Both the position numbers and the translations under genes were made by a program. From Pseudomonas putida (GTDB lineage Bacteria > Pseudomonadota > Gammaproteobacteria > Pseudomonadales > Pseudomonadaceae): 64,000 nucleotides of DNA. Below are positions 49,982-58,953 of this stretch, piece by piece (the stretch's first letter is position 1; the number at the start of each line of letters is the position of its first letter). The DNA lies in contig NZ_MNAH01000001.1 of NCBI RefSeq assembly GCF_001976065.1, forward strand, positions 911,952 to 975,951, written 5' to 3'. The notes under the pieces were generated by a model. It saw nothing but the letters and a program-made list of their open reading frames with translations. It made no database searches and had not been told where the DNA came from.

Positions 49982-52660
49982 ATGATTTCAGCCATCGACG
50001 CACGTCATCAAAGCCACCTGCAAGTGGGCGATAGCCGTTACATCTACGTGGATCTGCACAAGATTCTGACCCCGAACGAGCTCTTCAGCTTGCCCTATTC
50101 GATCCGCATTCTTCTGGAGAATGTGGCGCGTTGTTCACCGGCGTCTCTGGACAATTTAATTGAGTGCATACGCGAAGGCGCGCCGGCCTGCGAAGTGCCT
50201 TTTTATCCCAACCGGTTGATGTTCCACGACACGACGTGCCTGCCGGCGCTGGCTGATTTTGCCGGCATGCGCGATATGGTGGCGGAAATGGGCGGTGCAC
50301 CGGAAACCATGAATCCGATGATTCCGGCGGTGCTGGTCATTGACCACTCGGTAATTGTCGAGCGTTACGCCGAGGCGGACGCAGTCGAGAAGAACCTGGA
50401 CATCGATTACCGCCGCAACTCCGAGCGCTATGAATTCATCAAGTGGGCACAAAAGAGTCTGACCAATTTCAAGGTGGTTCCACCCGGTACCGGGATCATT
50501 CACCAGGTCAACATGGAGTCACTGGCGACTGTTGTCTGGGAAAGCCAGACTGCCGACGGCCAGCCGCTGCTGCATCCTGACGATATCGTCGCGACCGACA
50601 GCCACACGCCCATGATCAACGCCATCGGCGTGCTGGGCTGGGGCGTGGGCGGGCTGGAAGGGCAGGCTGCCATGCTGGGCGAGCCGGTGCCGATCAGCTT
50701 TCCTGAGGTTGTCGGCATACGCTTGAGCAACGAACTGCGGCCCGGCGTGACGGCTACTGATCTGGCCTTGCGCATCACCCAGATGCTGCGTGCGAAGGGC
50801 GTGGTGGGCAAGTTCGTCGAGTTTTGCGGGCCTGGTTTGTCGAAACTCAGTTGGGCAGCGCGCGGTACGTTGTCGAACATGGCTCCCGAGTATGGCGCCA
50901 CCGTGGTGTTCTTCCCGTTCGACGACAGCACGATGGAATATATGCATCTGACCGGGAGGAGTGAGGACACTATTGCGCGCATTGAAGCGTACCTCGAAGC
51001 GCAAGGCCTATGGCGCCACGACTCGTTGCCCGAGCCGCATTTCGATAACTTGATCGAGCTGGACCTGGCGGCCATCGAACCGAGTGTCGCCGGGCCTCAT
51101 CAGCCACATCAGTGGCGCAAACTGGCGGACGCCGCACCGTCCTTTCGCCAGGATATTCTGGGTGAGCGGGAGGGCGTGATTGCTCGCTCCTCGGACACTG
51201 AGACCGAGTACTTCGAGCCTTCGTTTGGCCAGCCGCTGACCCACGGCGCCATTTCCCTTGCGGCGATCACCAGTTGCACCAACACCGCGAACCCGAGCCA
51301 GATGATCCAGGCCGGATTGCTGGCCCGCAACGCTCAGCGTCGCGGTTTGCGCAGCAAACCTTGGGTCAAGACATCCCTGTCGCCCGGATCGCGCGTAGTC
51401 GCGGACTACCTGGAAAAAGCCGATCTGCTGAGCGACTTCTCGGCCTTGGGTTTCGACCTGGCCGGGTTTGGTTGCATGACCTGCATTGGTAACTCTGGCA
51501 GCCTCGAAGAACACATGGAGCGCTTTTCGGATCAGGGCCTGAAAACCGTGGTCGTGCTGTCGGGCAATCGCAACTTCGAAGGGCGGGTCAATCCTCGTGT
51601 TCAGGTCGGCTACCTGGCCTCGCCGGCGCTGGTCGTCGCCTACGCGTTGGCCGGCACCATCAACATGGACATCCAGACTGAGCCGTTGGGTCAGGACTCG
51701 GCGGGCAACGATGTGTATCTGCATGAACTAATGCCCAGCGAAGAGCAGATTCAGGCACTCGTCAGCCAGACCGTTCGCCCGGACCTGTTCCGCAAACGCA
51801 ACGCCATCCTGTGGGACGGCAGTCATCACTGGCAAGCACTGTCGGCCAGTGGCAGTGTGCAGTTTCCTTGGGCGCCGAATTCGACTTATCTGCGTCGCCC
51901 CATTTATCTGCAAAACGTCAAACCCCAGGCCTCCTCTGAGTTGTCGATTCAAGACGCGCGGGTGTTAATGGTGCTGGGTGACAACGTCACCACCGATCAC
52001 ATCTCACCCGCCAGTGCGATTCCACTTCAAAGCCAGGCCGGCGAGTGGTTGACCGAGCGCGGCGAAAACCCGAACGATCTCAATCAATACTCGACCCGGC
52101 GCAGCAACCACGAAGTGATGATGCGCGGCGCGTTCGTCAATCGGGCGGTGAAAAATCAGCTGCTGGATCAACAGCCAGCAGAGGGTGGCTTTGCCAGGGC
52201 TTACGACGGCTCAATTCAGCGGGTTTACGATGCGGCACTGAGCTATGTCGCCGAGGATATCCCGCTGGTGATTTTCGCCGGTTTCAACTACGGGGCGGGC
52301 TCCAGTCGTGACTGGGCAGCCAAGGCGCAAGCGACCCTGGGTGTCAAAGCCGTCATTGCGCAAAGTTTTGAGCGCATACACCGAAGCAACCTGATAGGCA
52401 TGGGCATCTTGCCCATTACCTTTGCAACTGGGGTCGACTCCCAAAGCCTGCAACTGACGGGCAATGAATCGTTGGACTTCAGCGGACTTGAGCAATTGCA
52501 GGTGGGGGCAAACGCGGTAAGTTTGACGATCACTTGTGCTGAGGGAACCCAGACGTCAGTGTCATTGATTCTACAACTGGATTCGCAACAGGAAAATCTG
52601 TACTTAAAGGAGGGGGGGATCTTGCCCTATGTCGTGCGCAAGGTTGTCGCGCAAGCATAG
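49982..52660 (+). CDS. Aconitate hydratase (AcnA/IRP-type)
   Basis: The product has 892 residues from ATG 49982. Fe-S ligands lie in AITSCTNTANPSQMI and GFGCMTCIGNSG. Substrate and swivel-domain marks include VATDSHTPMINAIGVLGWGVGGLEGQAAMLGEPVPISFPEVVG, VLMVLGDNVTTDHISPASAIP, NYGAGSSRDWAAKAQATLGVKAVIAQSFERIHRSNLIGMGILP. It should interconvert citrate and isocitrate or a homologous pair. The N-terminus and several internal segments (SELSIQDARVL) diverge from housekeeping AcnA, and the position among catabolic genes suggests a paralogue for an analogue substrate. AcnD is an alternative. Confidence 0.88.
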   Translation: MISAIDARHQSHLQVGDSRYIYVDLHKILTPNELFSLPYSIRILLENVARCSPASLDNLIECIREGAPACEVPFYPNRLMFHDTTCLPALADFAGMRDMVAEMGGAPETMNPMIPAVLVIDHSVIVERYAEADAVEKNLDIDYRRNSERYEFIKWAQKSLTNFKVVPPGTGIIHQVNMESLATVVWESQTADGQPLLHPDDIVATDSHTPMINAIGVLGWGVGGLEGQAAMLGEPVPISFPEVVGIRLSNELRPGVTATDLALRITQMLRAKGVVGKFVEFCGPGLSKLSWAARGTLSNMAPEYGATVVFFPFDDSTMEYMHLTGRSEDTIARIEAYLEAQGLWRHDSLPEPHFDNLIELDLAAIEPSVAGPHQPHQWRKLADAAPSFRQDILGEREGVIARSSDTETEYFEPSFGQPLTHGAISLAAITSCTNTANPSQMIQAGLLARNAQRRGLRSKPWVKTSLSPGSRVVADYLEKADLLSDFSALGFDLAGFGCMTCIGNSGSLEEHMERFSDQGLKTVVVLSGNRNFEGRVNPRVQVGYLASPALVVAYALAGTINMDIQTEPLGQDSAGNDVYLHELMPSEEQIQALVSQTVRPDLFRKRNAILWDGSHHWQALSASGSVQFPWAPNSTYLRRPIYLQNVKPQASSELSIQDARVLMVLGDNVTTDHISPASAIPLQSQAGEWLTERGENPNDLNQYSTRRSNHEVMMRGAFVNRAVKNQLLDQQPAEGGFARAYDGSIQRVYDAALSYVAEDIPLVIFAGFNYGAGSSRDWAAKAQATLGVKAVIAQSFERIHRSNLIGMGILPITFATGVDSQSLQLTGNESLDFSGLEQLQVGANAVSLTITCAEGTQTSVSLILQLDSQQENLYLKEGGILPYVVRKVVAQA

Positions 52661-52950
52661 GCTCTACCGAGAGGGGGAATGTAGATCAGTTGCTACCTGT
52701 TTCAGAGTGAGCGACAGCAAAATACCAATGGCCAGTTCCGCGCAGCGGCTCAGACACCGATACCCACTACGCGGAATGTAGCCAGGGCTGCTAGCAACTA
52801 CCCCTGCGTAAACTAGTGTTCCATTGGTCTTTCAATAATCCGCAAGACAGCGTATTTGACCGCGAAAGTGGCCCGTCGCGAAGCACTACAAGCGGCCCCT
52901 AGCGAACACTTTGCTCATGAAAGTCTTCAGTGCCTGCGGAAATTTTCTAG
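52661..52950. other. Gene-free stretch between aconitase and dctA
   Basis: No coding frame, RNA gene or clear repeat is visible in these 290 bp. The following terminator belongs to the dctA operon on the other strand. Confidence 0.5.
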
Positions 52951-52952
52951 AG

Positions 52953-52981
52953 TAAAAAAGGGCCTTTTAAGGGCCCTTTAC
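52953..52981 (-). terminator. Rho-independent terminator of the lyase-dctA operon
   Basis: On the minus strand AAGGGCC and GGCCCTT pair round CTTAAAA and are followed by TTTT. It lies about 60 bp beyond the dctA stop. Confidence 0.8.
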
Positions 52982-53042
52982 AGATAGAGAGATTTAGTCA
53001 TTTCAAGGAGTCTTTACTTCCCATCAACAGGCCATTGATGGG

Positions 53043-54344
53043 TTAAAGCGCTGCCTCTGGATTACGCCCGAACACTCGGTTGTATTCGGCCTTGGCAGTC
53101 TGTTCGGTAAATTCCCCCGACCATTTCGAGACCACCACCGTCGCTACGCTATTGCCGATTGTGTTGCAGGTGGCGATGGCCATGGACATGAAACGGTATA
53201 CGCCAAACAGTAGGGCGAGGCCTTCCACTGGCAATACACCGATAGCCGTCACCGTGGCGGCGAACACGACGAAACTCCCGCCGGAAACCGCTGCTGCACC
53301 CTTGGACGTCACCAACATGATGGCTATGGTACCCAGCTGCTGCTCCCAGCTCATCGGCACGCCGTAGGCATTGGCGATGAACAGTACACAGAGTGACATG
53401 TAGATGGAGGTGCCATCGAGATTAAAAGCATAACCGGTAGGCAAGACCAGACCGACGCTCTGCTTGGAACAACCGAATTTCTCCAGTTTTTGCAGCAGAC
53501 GTGGCAGGGCGCTTTCCGAGGAAGCGGTACCGAGCACGATGAAAATCTCATCCTTGATGTACTTGAGGAATCGCCACAGGCTGAAGCCTGAAATACGGCA
53601 CACCGCACCCAGCACCACAAATATGAAGAACGCGACGCAGACGTAGAACATCAGCACCAGGTTTGCCAGCGACATCAGCACCGCGCTGCCATTGCTGCCG
53701 ACGGCGTAGGCCACCGAACCAAAGGCGCCAAGCGGTGCGAACTTCATAATCAGGTTGATGAACTCGAAGAAGCATTCGGAGACTCGGCTCAAACCATCCT
53801 CGATCACACTGCGACGCTCGGGCTTGAGGGCCAGCAGGGCGAAACCGAACAGTACCGAGATCACCAGCACTTGCAACAACTGTCCGCCAGCGAAGGCGCC
53901 GACGAAGTTGTCCGGGAAAATCCCGTAGATGAAATCCATCGTCGAGGCCGGGGCGTGGCCCTTCGCGACCGCCGCGCTGGCAGCTGCCGCCGTAGCATTG
54001 CTCGGATGAGCGTCGTGCATGCCCGAGCCGATGTTCAGCAGATTGCCCCATAGCAGGCCGATGGCCAGGGCAATGGTGGAAACGATTTCAAAGTAAATCA
54101 GCGCACGTAAGCCGACCTTGCCAACCCGCTTGATATCGCCTGCCGAGGCGATGCCGTGAACAACCGTGAAAAACACCAGAGGAGCTACGGCAGTCTTGAT
54201 CAGCTTAAGGAAGATATCGCCGAGAATCTTGAACTTGGCAGCCAGTTCTGGAGCCAGGAAGCCAAAGGCAATACCCAGCACCATGGCAGCGATCACTTGG
54301 AACGTGAGGTCTTTGTAGAACGGCTTTTTGTTAATAGTGGTCAT
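53043..54344 (-). CDS. dctA: C4-dicarboxylate/proton symporter DctA
   Basis: The product has 433 residues with the DAACS motifs SGGSFVVFAATVTAIG (serine-rich hairpin), VLPTGYAFNLDGTSIYMSLCVLFIANAYG (metal/substrate motif) and KYIKDEIFIVLGTASSESALPRLLQKLEKFG. It opens with the DctA pattern MTTINKKPFYKDLTFQVIAAMVLGI. It imports succinate, fumarate, malate and related acids with protons or sodium. It lies downstream of a fumarase-superfamily lyase (71-bp gap with a hairpin), so it probably imports the lyase substrate. It is an extra copy or the main copy; this cannot be told here. Confidence 0.93.
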   Translation of the reverse strand: MTTINKKPFYKDLTFQVIAAMVLGIAFGFLAPELAAKFKILGDIFLKLIKTAVAPLVFFTVVHGIASAGDIKRVGKVGLRALIYFEIVSTIALAIGLLWGNLLNIGSGMHDAHPSNATAAAASAAVAKGHAPASTMDFIYGIFPDNFVGAFAGGQLLQVLVISVLFGFALLALKPERRSVIEDGLSRVSECFFEFINLIMKFAPLGAFGSVAYAVGSNGSAVLMSLANLVLMFYVCVAFFIFVVLGAVCRISGFSLWRFLKYIKDEIFIVLGTASSESALPRLLQKLEKFGCSKQSVGLVLPTGYAFNLDGTSIYMSLCVLFIANAYGVPMSWEQQLGTIAIMLVTSKGAAAVSGGSFVVFAATVTAIGVLPVEGLALLFGVYRFMSMAIATCNTIGNSVATVVVSKWSGEFTEQTAKAEYNRVFGRNPEAAL

Positions 54345-54386
54345 GTCTGCGGTCTCGTTGTTGTTATATGCGAGCGGTAGGCAGAA

Positions 54387-54408
54387 GGGGCTCGATCGTG
54401 CGAGCCCC
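54387..54408 (-). other. Intercistronic hairpin between lyase and dctA
   Basis: GGGGCTCG and CGAGCCCC pair perfectly over 8 bp round a 6-base loop, 8 bp beyond the lyase stop. Without a T-run it may set the ratio of lyase to transporter mRNA. Confidence 0.5.
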
Positions 54409-54415
54409 GGAACAA

Positions 54416-55771
54416 TCAGCGTTTGACGCTGCCTTCACGAGCCAGGGCGATATCCACCATTTGGGGGGCAAGACCCAAATAGTTAGATGGGTCGGTCAGG
54501 CGCTTGAGTTCCTCGATGTCCAGTTGCGCGGTGGCTTCGCCCTGAGCAAGCAAGGCATCGAGCAGACTGGTGCCTTCATCGTTCGCCATGCGGCAGGCGG
54601 CATACACCACGTCATGTGCCACCTGGCGACCTAGCGCTGGGGCCAGGCCCATCATCACTGCCTCAGCCACGATCAGGCCTTGCGTCATGTCGAGGTTTTT
54701 GCGCATGCGCTCAGTGCGGACTTCCAAACCGGCGAGCATGAATTTCGCTTGGCCAAGAGAGGCGGCGCTCAAGGCGAAGGCTTCAGGAATGGCGATCCAT
54801 TCGGCCTGCCAAGGGCCGGTAGAACGCTCGAAGTCCTGAATCATTGCATCGAGCATCAGACCGGCGTGCTGGCGGACGCCTTTGGCAGCGGCGTACATCA
54901 ATTCGCAGGAAATCGGGTTGCGCTTCTGCGGCATGGTGCTGCTTGCGCCACGACCTTTGACGAAGGGTTCGTACACTTCGCCCAGCTCGCTGGTCATCAT
55001 CATCATCACATCCAGGGCGACTTTGCCGAGGGAGCCAGTGACCAGGCCGAGGAAATTCAGGGTTTCAGCCAGGCCGTCCCGAGCAACGTGCCAAGTCGCT
55101 TGTGGCACGCCCAGGCCCAATTCAGCCATCAGGGCCTCCTGGACTTCCAGGCCTTTGTCGCCTAATGACGCCAAGGTGCCTGCCGCGCCGGCGAACTGAC
55201 CGATCTCGACTCGAGGGCGCAATTCCACCAGGCGCTCGGCGTGACGGTCGAACATGCTCAGCCACACCGCACATTTGTAGCCAAAGGTGATTGGCAGGGC
55301 ATGTTGCAGGTGAGTACGACCCGCCATAGGGGTGTCGCGATAGCGCTTGGCCAAATCGGCGAGCAAGCCACGTACCGCCTGGATATCGCGCTCGACCAGA
55401 GCCAGCGCAGCGCGGACTTGCAGCACAACAGCAGTGTCCATGATGTCCTGAGTAGTAGCCCCCCAGTGAACGTAGCGTCCGGCTTCGCCACAAATTTTCG
55501 ACAGCTGTTCAACCAGCGGCAGGATCGGGTAACCGACGATTTCGGTTTCGTGCTGCATCAGCGCCAGATCGAGAGAGGCATAGGTAGCGAGTTCGGCGAT
55601 TTGTTCGGCAGCCTCGCTCGGGATTACGCCACAGCGGGCTTCGGCGCGGGCCAGCGCCACTTCCACTTCGATATAGCGTTCGATCAGGGCTTTGTCGGAA
55701 AACACACCACGCATCTCGGCGGTGCCGAACATGTCGCGAAAGAGGGCGGAGTCGAAGACAGTGCTGGACAT
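54416..55771 (-). CDS. Fumarase/aspartase-superfamily lyase (CMLE/adenylosuccinate-lyase type)
   Basis: The product has 451 residues. Superfamily signature GRGASSTMPQKRNPISCELMYAAAKG (GSxxMPxKxNP type) is present, with the catalytic Ser loop at its start, HWGATTQDIMDTAVVLQVRAAL and AGRTHLQHALPITFGYKCAVW. It is closest to PcaB-like 3-carboxymuconate cycloisomerases and to lyases acting on N-substituted aspartates. It has no pca genes nearby, while dctA is downstream and a GntR regulator is divergent, so release of fumarate from a C4-dicarboxylate adduct is the most sensible reading. The substrate is unknown. Confidence 0.87.
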   Translation of the reverse strand: MSSTVFDSALFRDMFGTAEMRGVFSDKALIERYIEVEVALARAEARCGVIPSEAAEQIAELATYASLDLALMQHETEIVGYPILPLVEQLSKICGEAGRYVHWGATTQDIMDTAVVLQVRAALALVERDIQAVRGLLADLAKRYRDTPMAGRTHLQHALPITFGYKCAVWLSMFDRHAERLVELRPRVEIGQFAGAAGTLASLGDKGLEVQEALMAELGLGVPQATWHVARDGLAETLNFLGLVTGSLGKVALDVMMMMTSELGEVYEPFVKGRGASSTMPQKRNPISCELMYAAAKGVRQHAGLMLDAMIQDFERSTGPWQAEWIAIPEAFALSAASLGQAKFMLAGLEVRTERMRKNLDMTQGLIVAEAVMMGLAPALGRQVAHDVVYAACRMANDEGTSLLDALLAQGEATAQLDIEELKRLTDPSNYLGLAPQMVDIALAREGSVKR

Positions 55772-55800
55772 GAGGTAATCCTGATATGTTTGTTATTGAT

Positions 55801-55821
55801 CGGACATATTCAATATGTCCG
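55801..55821. promoter_or_regulatory. Perfect palindrome, probable GntR (UTRA) operator
   Basis: CGGACATATT, one central base, then AATATGTCCG: a perfect 10-bp inverted repeat. It lies 30 bp from the lyase start and 58 bp from the GntR start, inside the divergent promoter, where a repressor could control both. Confidence 0.8.
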
Positions 55822-55878
55822 TACATAATTCTTACGTGCTCACTGATACACTGTCAACTCGGTAAACGCTCGGGACTG

Positions 55879-56628
55879 ATGAAAGGTATGAACCAGACGC
55901 GCTATGCGGTCGTTGCAAAGGACTTGATGGAGGGGATTTCCAGCGGACGATTCCCGGTCGGGTCGTTGCTGCCAACAGAATTCGAGCTGTGCGAGTTGTA
56001 TGACGTGAGCCGACATACGGTACGTGCCGCCATCACTCAGTTGCAGAATCAGGGGCTGGTATCACGGCGCAAACGGGTGGGCACGCGAGTCGAGTCCGCC
56101 ACACCCAAGGGCGGCTATTCGCAGTCGCTGGCCTCGGTATCCGATCTGGTTCATCTGGCCGAAACTCAAGTGCGCAGCATTCAGAACGTGCAGCACTTCG
56201 TTGCTGACATCGCGCTGGCCAAGCGATTGGGGTTGGAGCCCGGCGAGCATTACTTTTGCGTTTCCAGCATCCGTGTTGATCAAGAGAACCTGCGAGCGCC
56301 GCTCTGCTGGACTGACGTTTATGCCCAGGACATTTATTCAGATGTTATCGAGCTGGCCGAGCAGCATCCTGACGAGTTGATTGCTGCTTTGATTGAGCAG
56401 CACTTTGGTCGACACATCGATGTGGTGGATCAGCAAGTCCGTGCGGTACTGCTGTCGCCCGAGATTTCCAAAAGCCTCAACGCAGAGGCCGGTTCACCGG
56501 GGCTGAACATTCTTCGCCAGTACCGTGATGAGGAGGGGGCTGTTATGGTGGTGTCGGAAACCACCCACCCTCAAGACAGGTTTACGTTGGTCACTCAGAT
56601 GCGCAGAGAAAAGAATCTGACCTCTTAG
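55879..56628 (+). CDS. GntR-family regulator with UTRA (HutC-type) domain
   Basis: The product has 249 residues from ATG 55879 (ATG 55888 is an alternative). The GntR helix reads GISSGRFPVGSLLPTEFELCELYDVSRHTVRAAITQLQNQGLVSRRKRVGTRVES, and the UTRA ligand domain follows (LAKRLGLEPGEHYFCVSSIRVDQENLRAPLCWTDVYAQDIYSDV ... VDQQVRAVLLSPEISKSLNAEAGSPGLNILRQY). It is divergent from the lyase-dctA operon and next to a perfect palindrome. It probably represses that operon in the absence of substrate. Confidence 0.92.
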   Translation: MKGMNQTRYAVVAKDLMEGISSGRFPVGSLLPTEFELCELYDVSRHTVRAAITQLQNQGLVSRRKRVGTRVESATPKGGYSQSLASVSDLVHLAETQVRSIQNVQHFVADIALAKRLGLEPGEHYFCVSSIRVDQENLRAPLCWTDVYAQDIYSDVIELAEQHPDELIAALIEQHFGRHIDVVDQQVRAVLLSPEISKSLNAEAGSPGLNILRQYRDEEGAVMVVSETTHPQDRFTLVTQMRREKNLTS

Positions 56629-57198
56629 GAGTGACTGCTATTGGCCGTTTGCTGCATGTCCCGAATGTTTGAACACGCAGGCGATAGCAGTCATTCCGGC
56701 GTCATCATCACTGCTAGTGTCATTTTGATGAATTCTTCGTTACGGTCTATCGCAGCGAGAGCGCCATGAACGTTTTCTGCAATTTCTGAGGCGCCGCGTT
56801 TCTCTACCCAGTTTGTAAGCTCCATATAGCGGCTTCTAAGGCGAGCTGATTTTCGTTGATCTTGTACAGCAGGGAAGGCAGCAGGTCTGAGTTTGGCGTT
56901 GTGTTCCTCCGTGGAGAGGAAAGGGTAGCAGGGTGTTCTATCAACACGTTGAATCCACAGCCGATCACCTCGAATAGACGGAAAAACGCCCCAAAACTAG
57001 TGTTGAGATGCCTATTACTCCTCTGCTTGGAGGAAGCGAAGGGAAGTTGTGACAACGATGTAAGTGGTTGAATCGGACTTGAACGAGTTCACCTCTCTAG
57101 CTGCTTCAGTGGCGAGCTGATTGGGGATTATGAGTAGCAAGGCGAACGACTAGCTATTGGTGGCTCAATCGAACGCCTGGTCTTGGCCCTCAGCAGGG
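56629..57198. other. Gene-poor stretch between GntR and aldolase
   Basis: It contains the frameshifted small ORF listed at 56690-56960. No other coding sequence, RNA or clear terminator is seen. Confidence 0.5.
56690..56960 (-). pseudogene. Small Pseudomonas ORF relic, copy 2
   Basis: The minus strand reads NSDLLPSLLYKINENQLALEAAI, a frameshift near 56828, then MELTNWVEKRGASEIAENVHG and ALAAIDRNEEFIKMTLAVMMTPE with a normal stop. It is a relative of the relic at 35260-35540, about 21 kb away. Each copy is disabled by a different lesion. Confidence 0.6.
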
Positions 57199-57837
57199 TT
57201 ACCACTTAACCGAGAAGACCTGTCGTAGATCTTCAATAGCGTCTTCGCCCAGCGGCGCAGGCTTAGGATTGCTCATCATCCAGAGCTTGGCCGTTTCCTC
57301 AAGTTCTTCCAGCGCAAAGCTCGCTTTCGAGACAGAGCTTTCCCAAACAACAGGACCCAAGCGCTCAAGCATGACGCCTCGTACGTTGTTCGCCAATTGC
57401 GCCACTTGCGCTGCCACGTCGGGAGAGCCGGGACGCTGGTAAGCGATCAATGGGATATGGCCAACCTTCATGATTTGGTAAGGGGTCAATGGTGGAAGGA
57501 TGTCGTCCTTGGCCCAGACCCCGGCGAGCGTTAAAGCTACGAGCGAGGTCGAATGAGTGTGAACCACGCCATTGACTTCAGGGTTGCGGTCGTACACCTG
57601 GCGATGTAATTCCAGGGTCTTCGACGGTTTGCTGCCCGAGACCCAAGTGCCGTCCTTGCTGACTTTTGCGATCTCTTCTGGCTTCAATCTTCCCAAGCAG
57701 GCGTCGGTGGGGGTGATCAACCAGCCATCTTCCAGGCGTGCGCTAATGTTGCCTGCGCTGCCCACGGTGTAACCGCGTTCATAGAGGCTTTTCCCGACGA
57801 TGCAAATTTCTTCGCGTAGTTGTTCTTCGGTGCTCAA
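57199..57837 (-). CDS. otnC: Class II aldolase, OtnC-like, lacking one zinc ligand
   Basis: The product has 212 residues with a TTG start (AGGAG 8 bp upstream) overlapping the GntR stop. OtnC-like marks are SAGNISARL, SKTLELHRQVYDRNP (Glu76), VVHTHSTSLVALTLAG (His93, His95), LPPLTPYQIMKVGHIPLIAYQRPGS and ALEELEETAKLWMM. The third zinc His, normally in NHGP, is replaced: the segment reads MLERLGPVVWESS with Leu at residue 160. OtnC decarboxylates 3-oxo-tetronate 4-phosphate to DHAP. The altered site may change metal binding or chemistry. Other class II aldolase substrates are possible. Confidence 0.85.
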   Translation of the reverse strand: MSTEEQLREEICIVGKSLYERGYTVGSAGNISARLEDGWLITPTDACLGRLKPEEIAKVSKDGTWVSGSKPSKTLELHRQVYDRNPEVNGVVHTHSTSLVALTLAGVWAKDDILPPLTPYQIMKVGHIPLIAYQRPGSPDVAAQVAQLANNVRGVMLERLGPVVWESSVSKASFALEELEETAKLWMMSNPKPAPLGEDAIEDLRQVFSVKW

Positions 57838-58799
57838 CTTGTGCTCTCCTGGAAAAGTGATGCGAGGCCAGTGCTGAGGCCAGAAAGTGAAGGGGTGGAT
57901 TCGGCAGATTCTGATCGCAGTTTCAGGATCGGCGATTTGTGAGCAAAAGAGCCGCTCAAGTGCTGCTTCATCAAATGCGCGGCTTCCAGGTTATTGCCCT
58001 GTTCCACCAACTCGATCATCCGAATGTGTTCGGCGCATTGTTTGTAGAGACGCTTGCGGTCGATCATCGAGCGGTACTCGATGAGCCGGCGCATGTTGTT
58101 CATCTGGACCAGAATCATGTGATAAAGCGGGTTGCCAGAGAGCTTGATGAACTCTTCGTGGAAGCGAATACCATTTTTTAGAAGGACATCTGCCGGCAGG
58201 TTATCGATGCCTCCATTGAGCATGTCCTGCTGCTCTTTTTTAAGACGTTGGAGCTTGGCCAAGTCGTGCAGGTAAGTCGGCTCCAGCAGTGCCGCGGGCT
58301 CGATCAGCGAGCGCACCTTGTAGATTTGTTCGAGGGTTTCCGGTGTCTTCGCCACATCGAGAAAACGCCAGCCGTAACCCGGTTTCGGTTCAGCCCACCC
58401 GACTTTGGCGGCGCGATTCAGGATGTCGATGACCTGGGCTTTGGTCAGGTCATAGCGAGTGCGCAGAAACTGCTCCGTCACTTCGCTCGGGATTGCGTTG
58501 TTCAACCAGTCTTCCGAGAGTCGGTAGTATTCATCCGGCTCTTCAAGAGGAAGTACCTCGTCTTGAATCTGCGAAGGATCCTGCGCTGATTCCAGTACGA
58601 AGAACCCGCGATTGGGCAACTGCTCAAGCACAGTTTGTTCCGAGAGCAATACCAATGCTTCGCGCGCCGGAGAGCGAGAGACATTGAATTCGTCGGCGAC
58701 TTTTTGTGCGCTCAAGTGAGCGCCCAGTGATAGCTCACCGGTCTGGATTTTCTGCCGGATCTCGGCAGCGATTCGTTGAACGAGGGCGCTTGAGGCCAT
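57834..58799 (-). CDS. GntR/FCD regulator with two winged-helix-like segments, second
   Basis: The product has 321 residues from MASSALVQRIAAEIRQ (a GTG at 58811 is an alternative). The first helix-turn-helix is LSLGAHLSAQKVADEFNVSRSPAREALVLLSEQTVLEQLPNRGFFV; a second unit follows (YYRLSEDWLNNAIPSEVTEQFLRTRYDLTKAQVIDILNRAAKVGWAEPKPGYGWRF), then an FCD domain (VRSLIEPAALLEPTYL ... FHEEFIKLSGNPLYHMIL). The layout equals the regulator at 41862. It is co-transcribed with the OtnC-like gene and has a perfect palindrome upstream (58864), so it is probably autoregulated. Confidence 0.88.
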   Translation of the reverse strand: MASSALVQRIAAEIRQKIQTGELSLGAHLSAQKVADEFNVSRSPAREALVLLSEQTVLEQLPNRGFFVLESAQDPSQIQDEVLPLEEPDEYYRLSEDWLNNAIPSEVTEQFLRTRYDLTKAQVIDILNRAAKVGWAEPKPGYGWRFLDVAKTPETLEQIYKVRSLIEPAALLEPTYLHDLAKLQRLKKEQQDMLNGGIDNLPADVLLKNGIRFHEEFIKLSGNPLYHMILVQMNNMRRLIEYRSMIDRKRLYKQCAEHIRMIELVEQGNNLEAAHLMKQHLSGSFAHKSPILKLRSESAESTPSLSGLSTGLASLFQESTS

Positions 58800-58863
58800 A
58801 TCTGTGATCACTTACGAAATGGGGTGGCGGCAATACAAACCAGTTGAACCGGAATATGAGATC

Positions 58864-58883
58864 AATTGAGGCATACCTCAATT
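58864..58883. promoter_or_regulatory. Perfect palindrome, probable FCD-regulator operator
   Basis: AATTGAGG, four bases, CCTCAATT: a perfect 8-bp inverted repeat 65 bp before the GntR start. ATGCAA-AAAA-TTGCAT, another perfect dyad, follows at about 58929-58944. Confidence 0.7.
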
Positions 58884-58953
58884 CGATCAGATTTTGTCGC
58901 GCGTGACTACTTTTTAACGTGCCATTATGCAAAAAATTGCATTGTCGATATTG

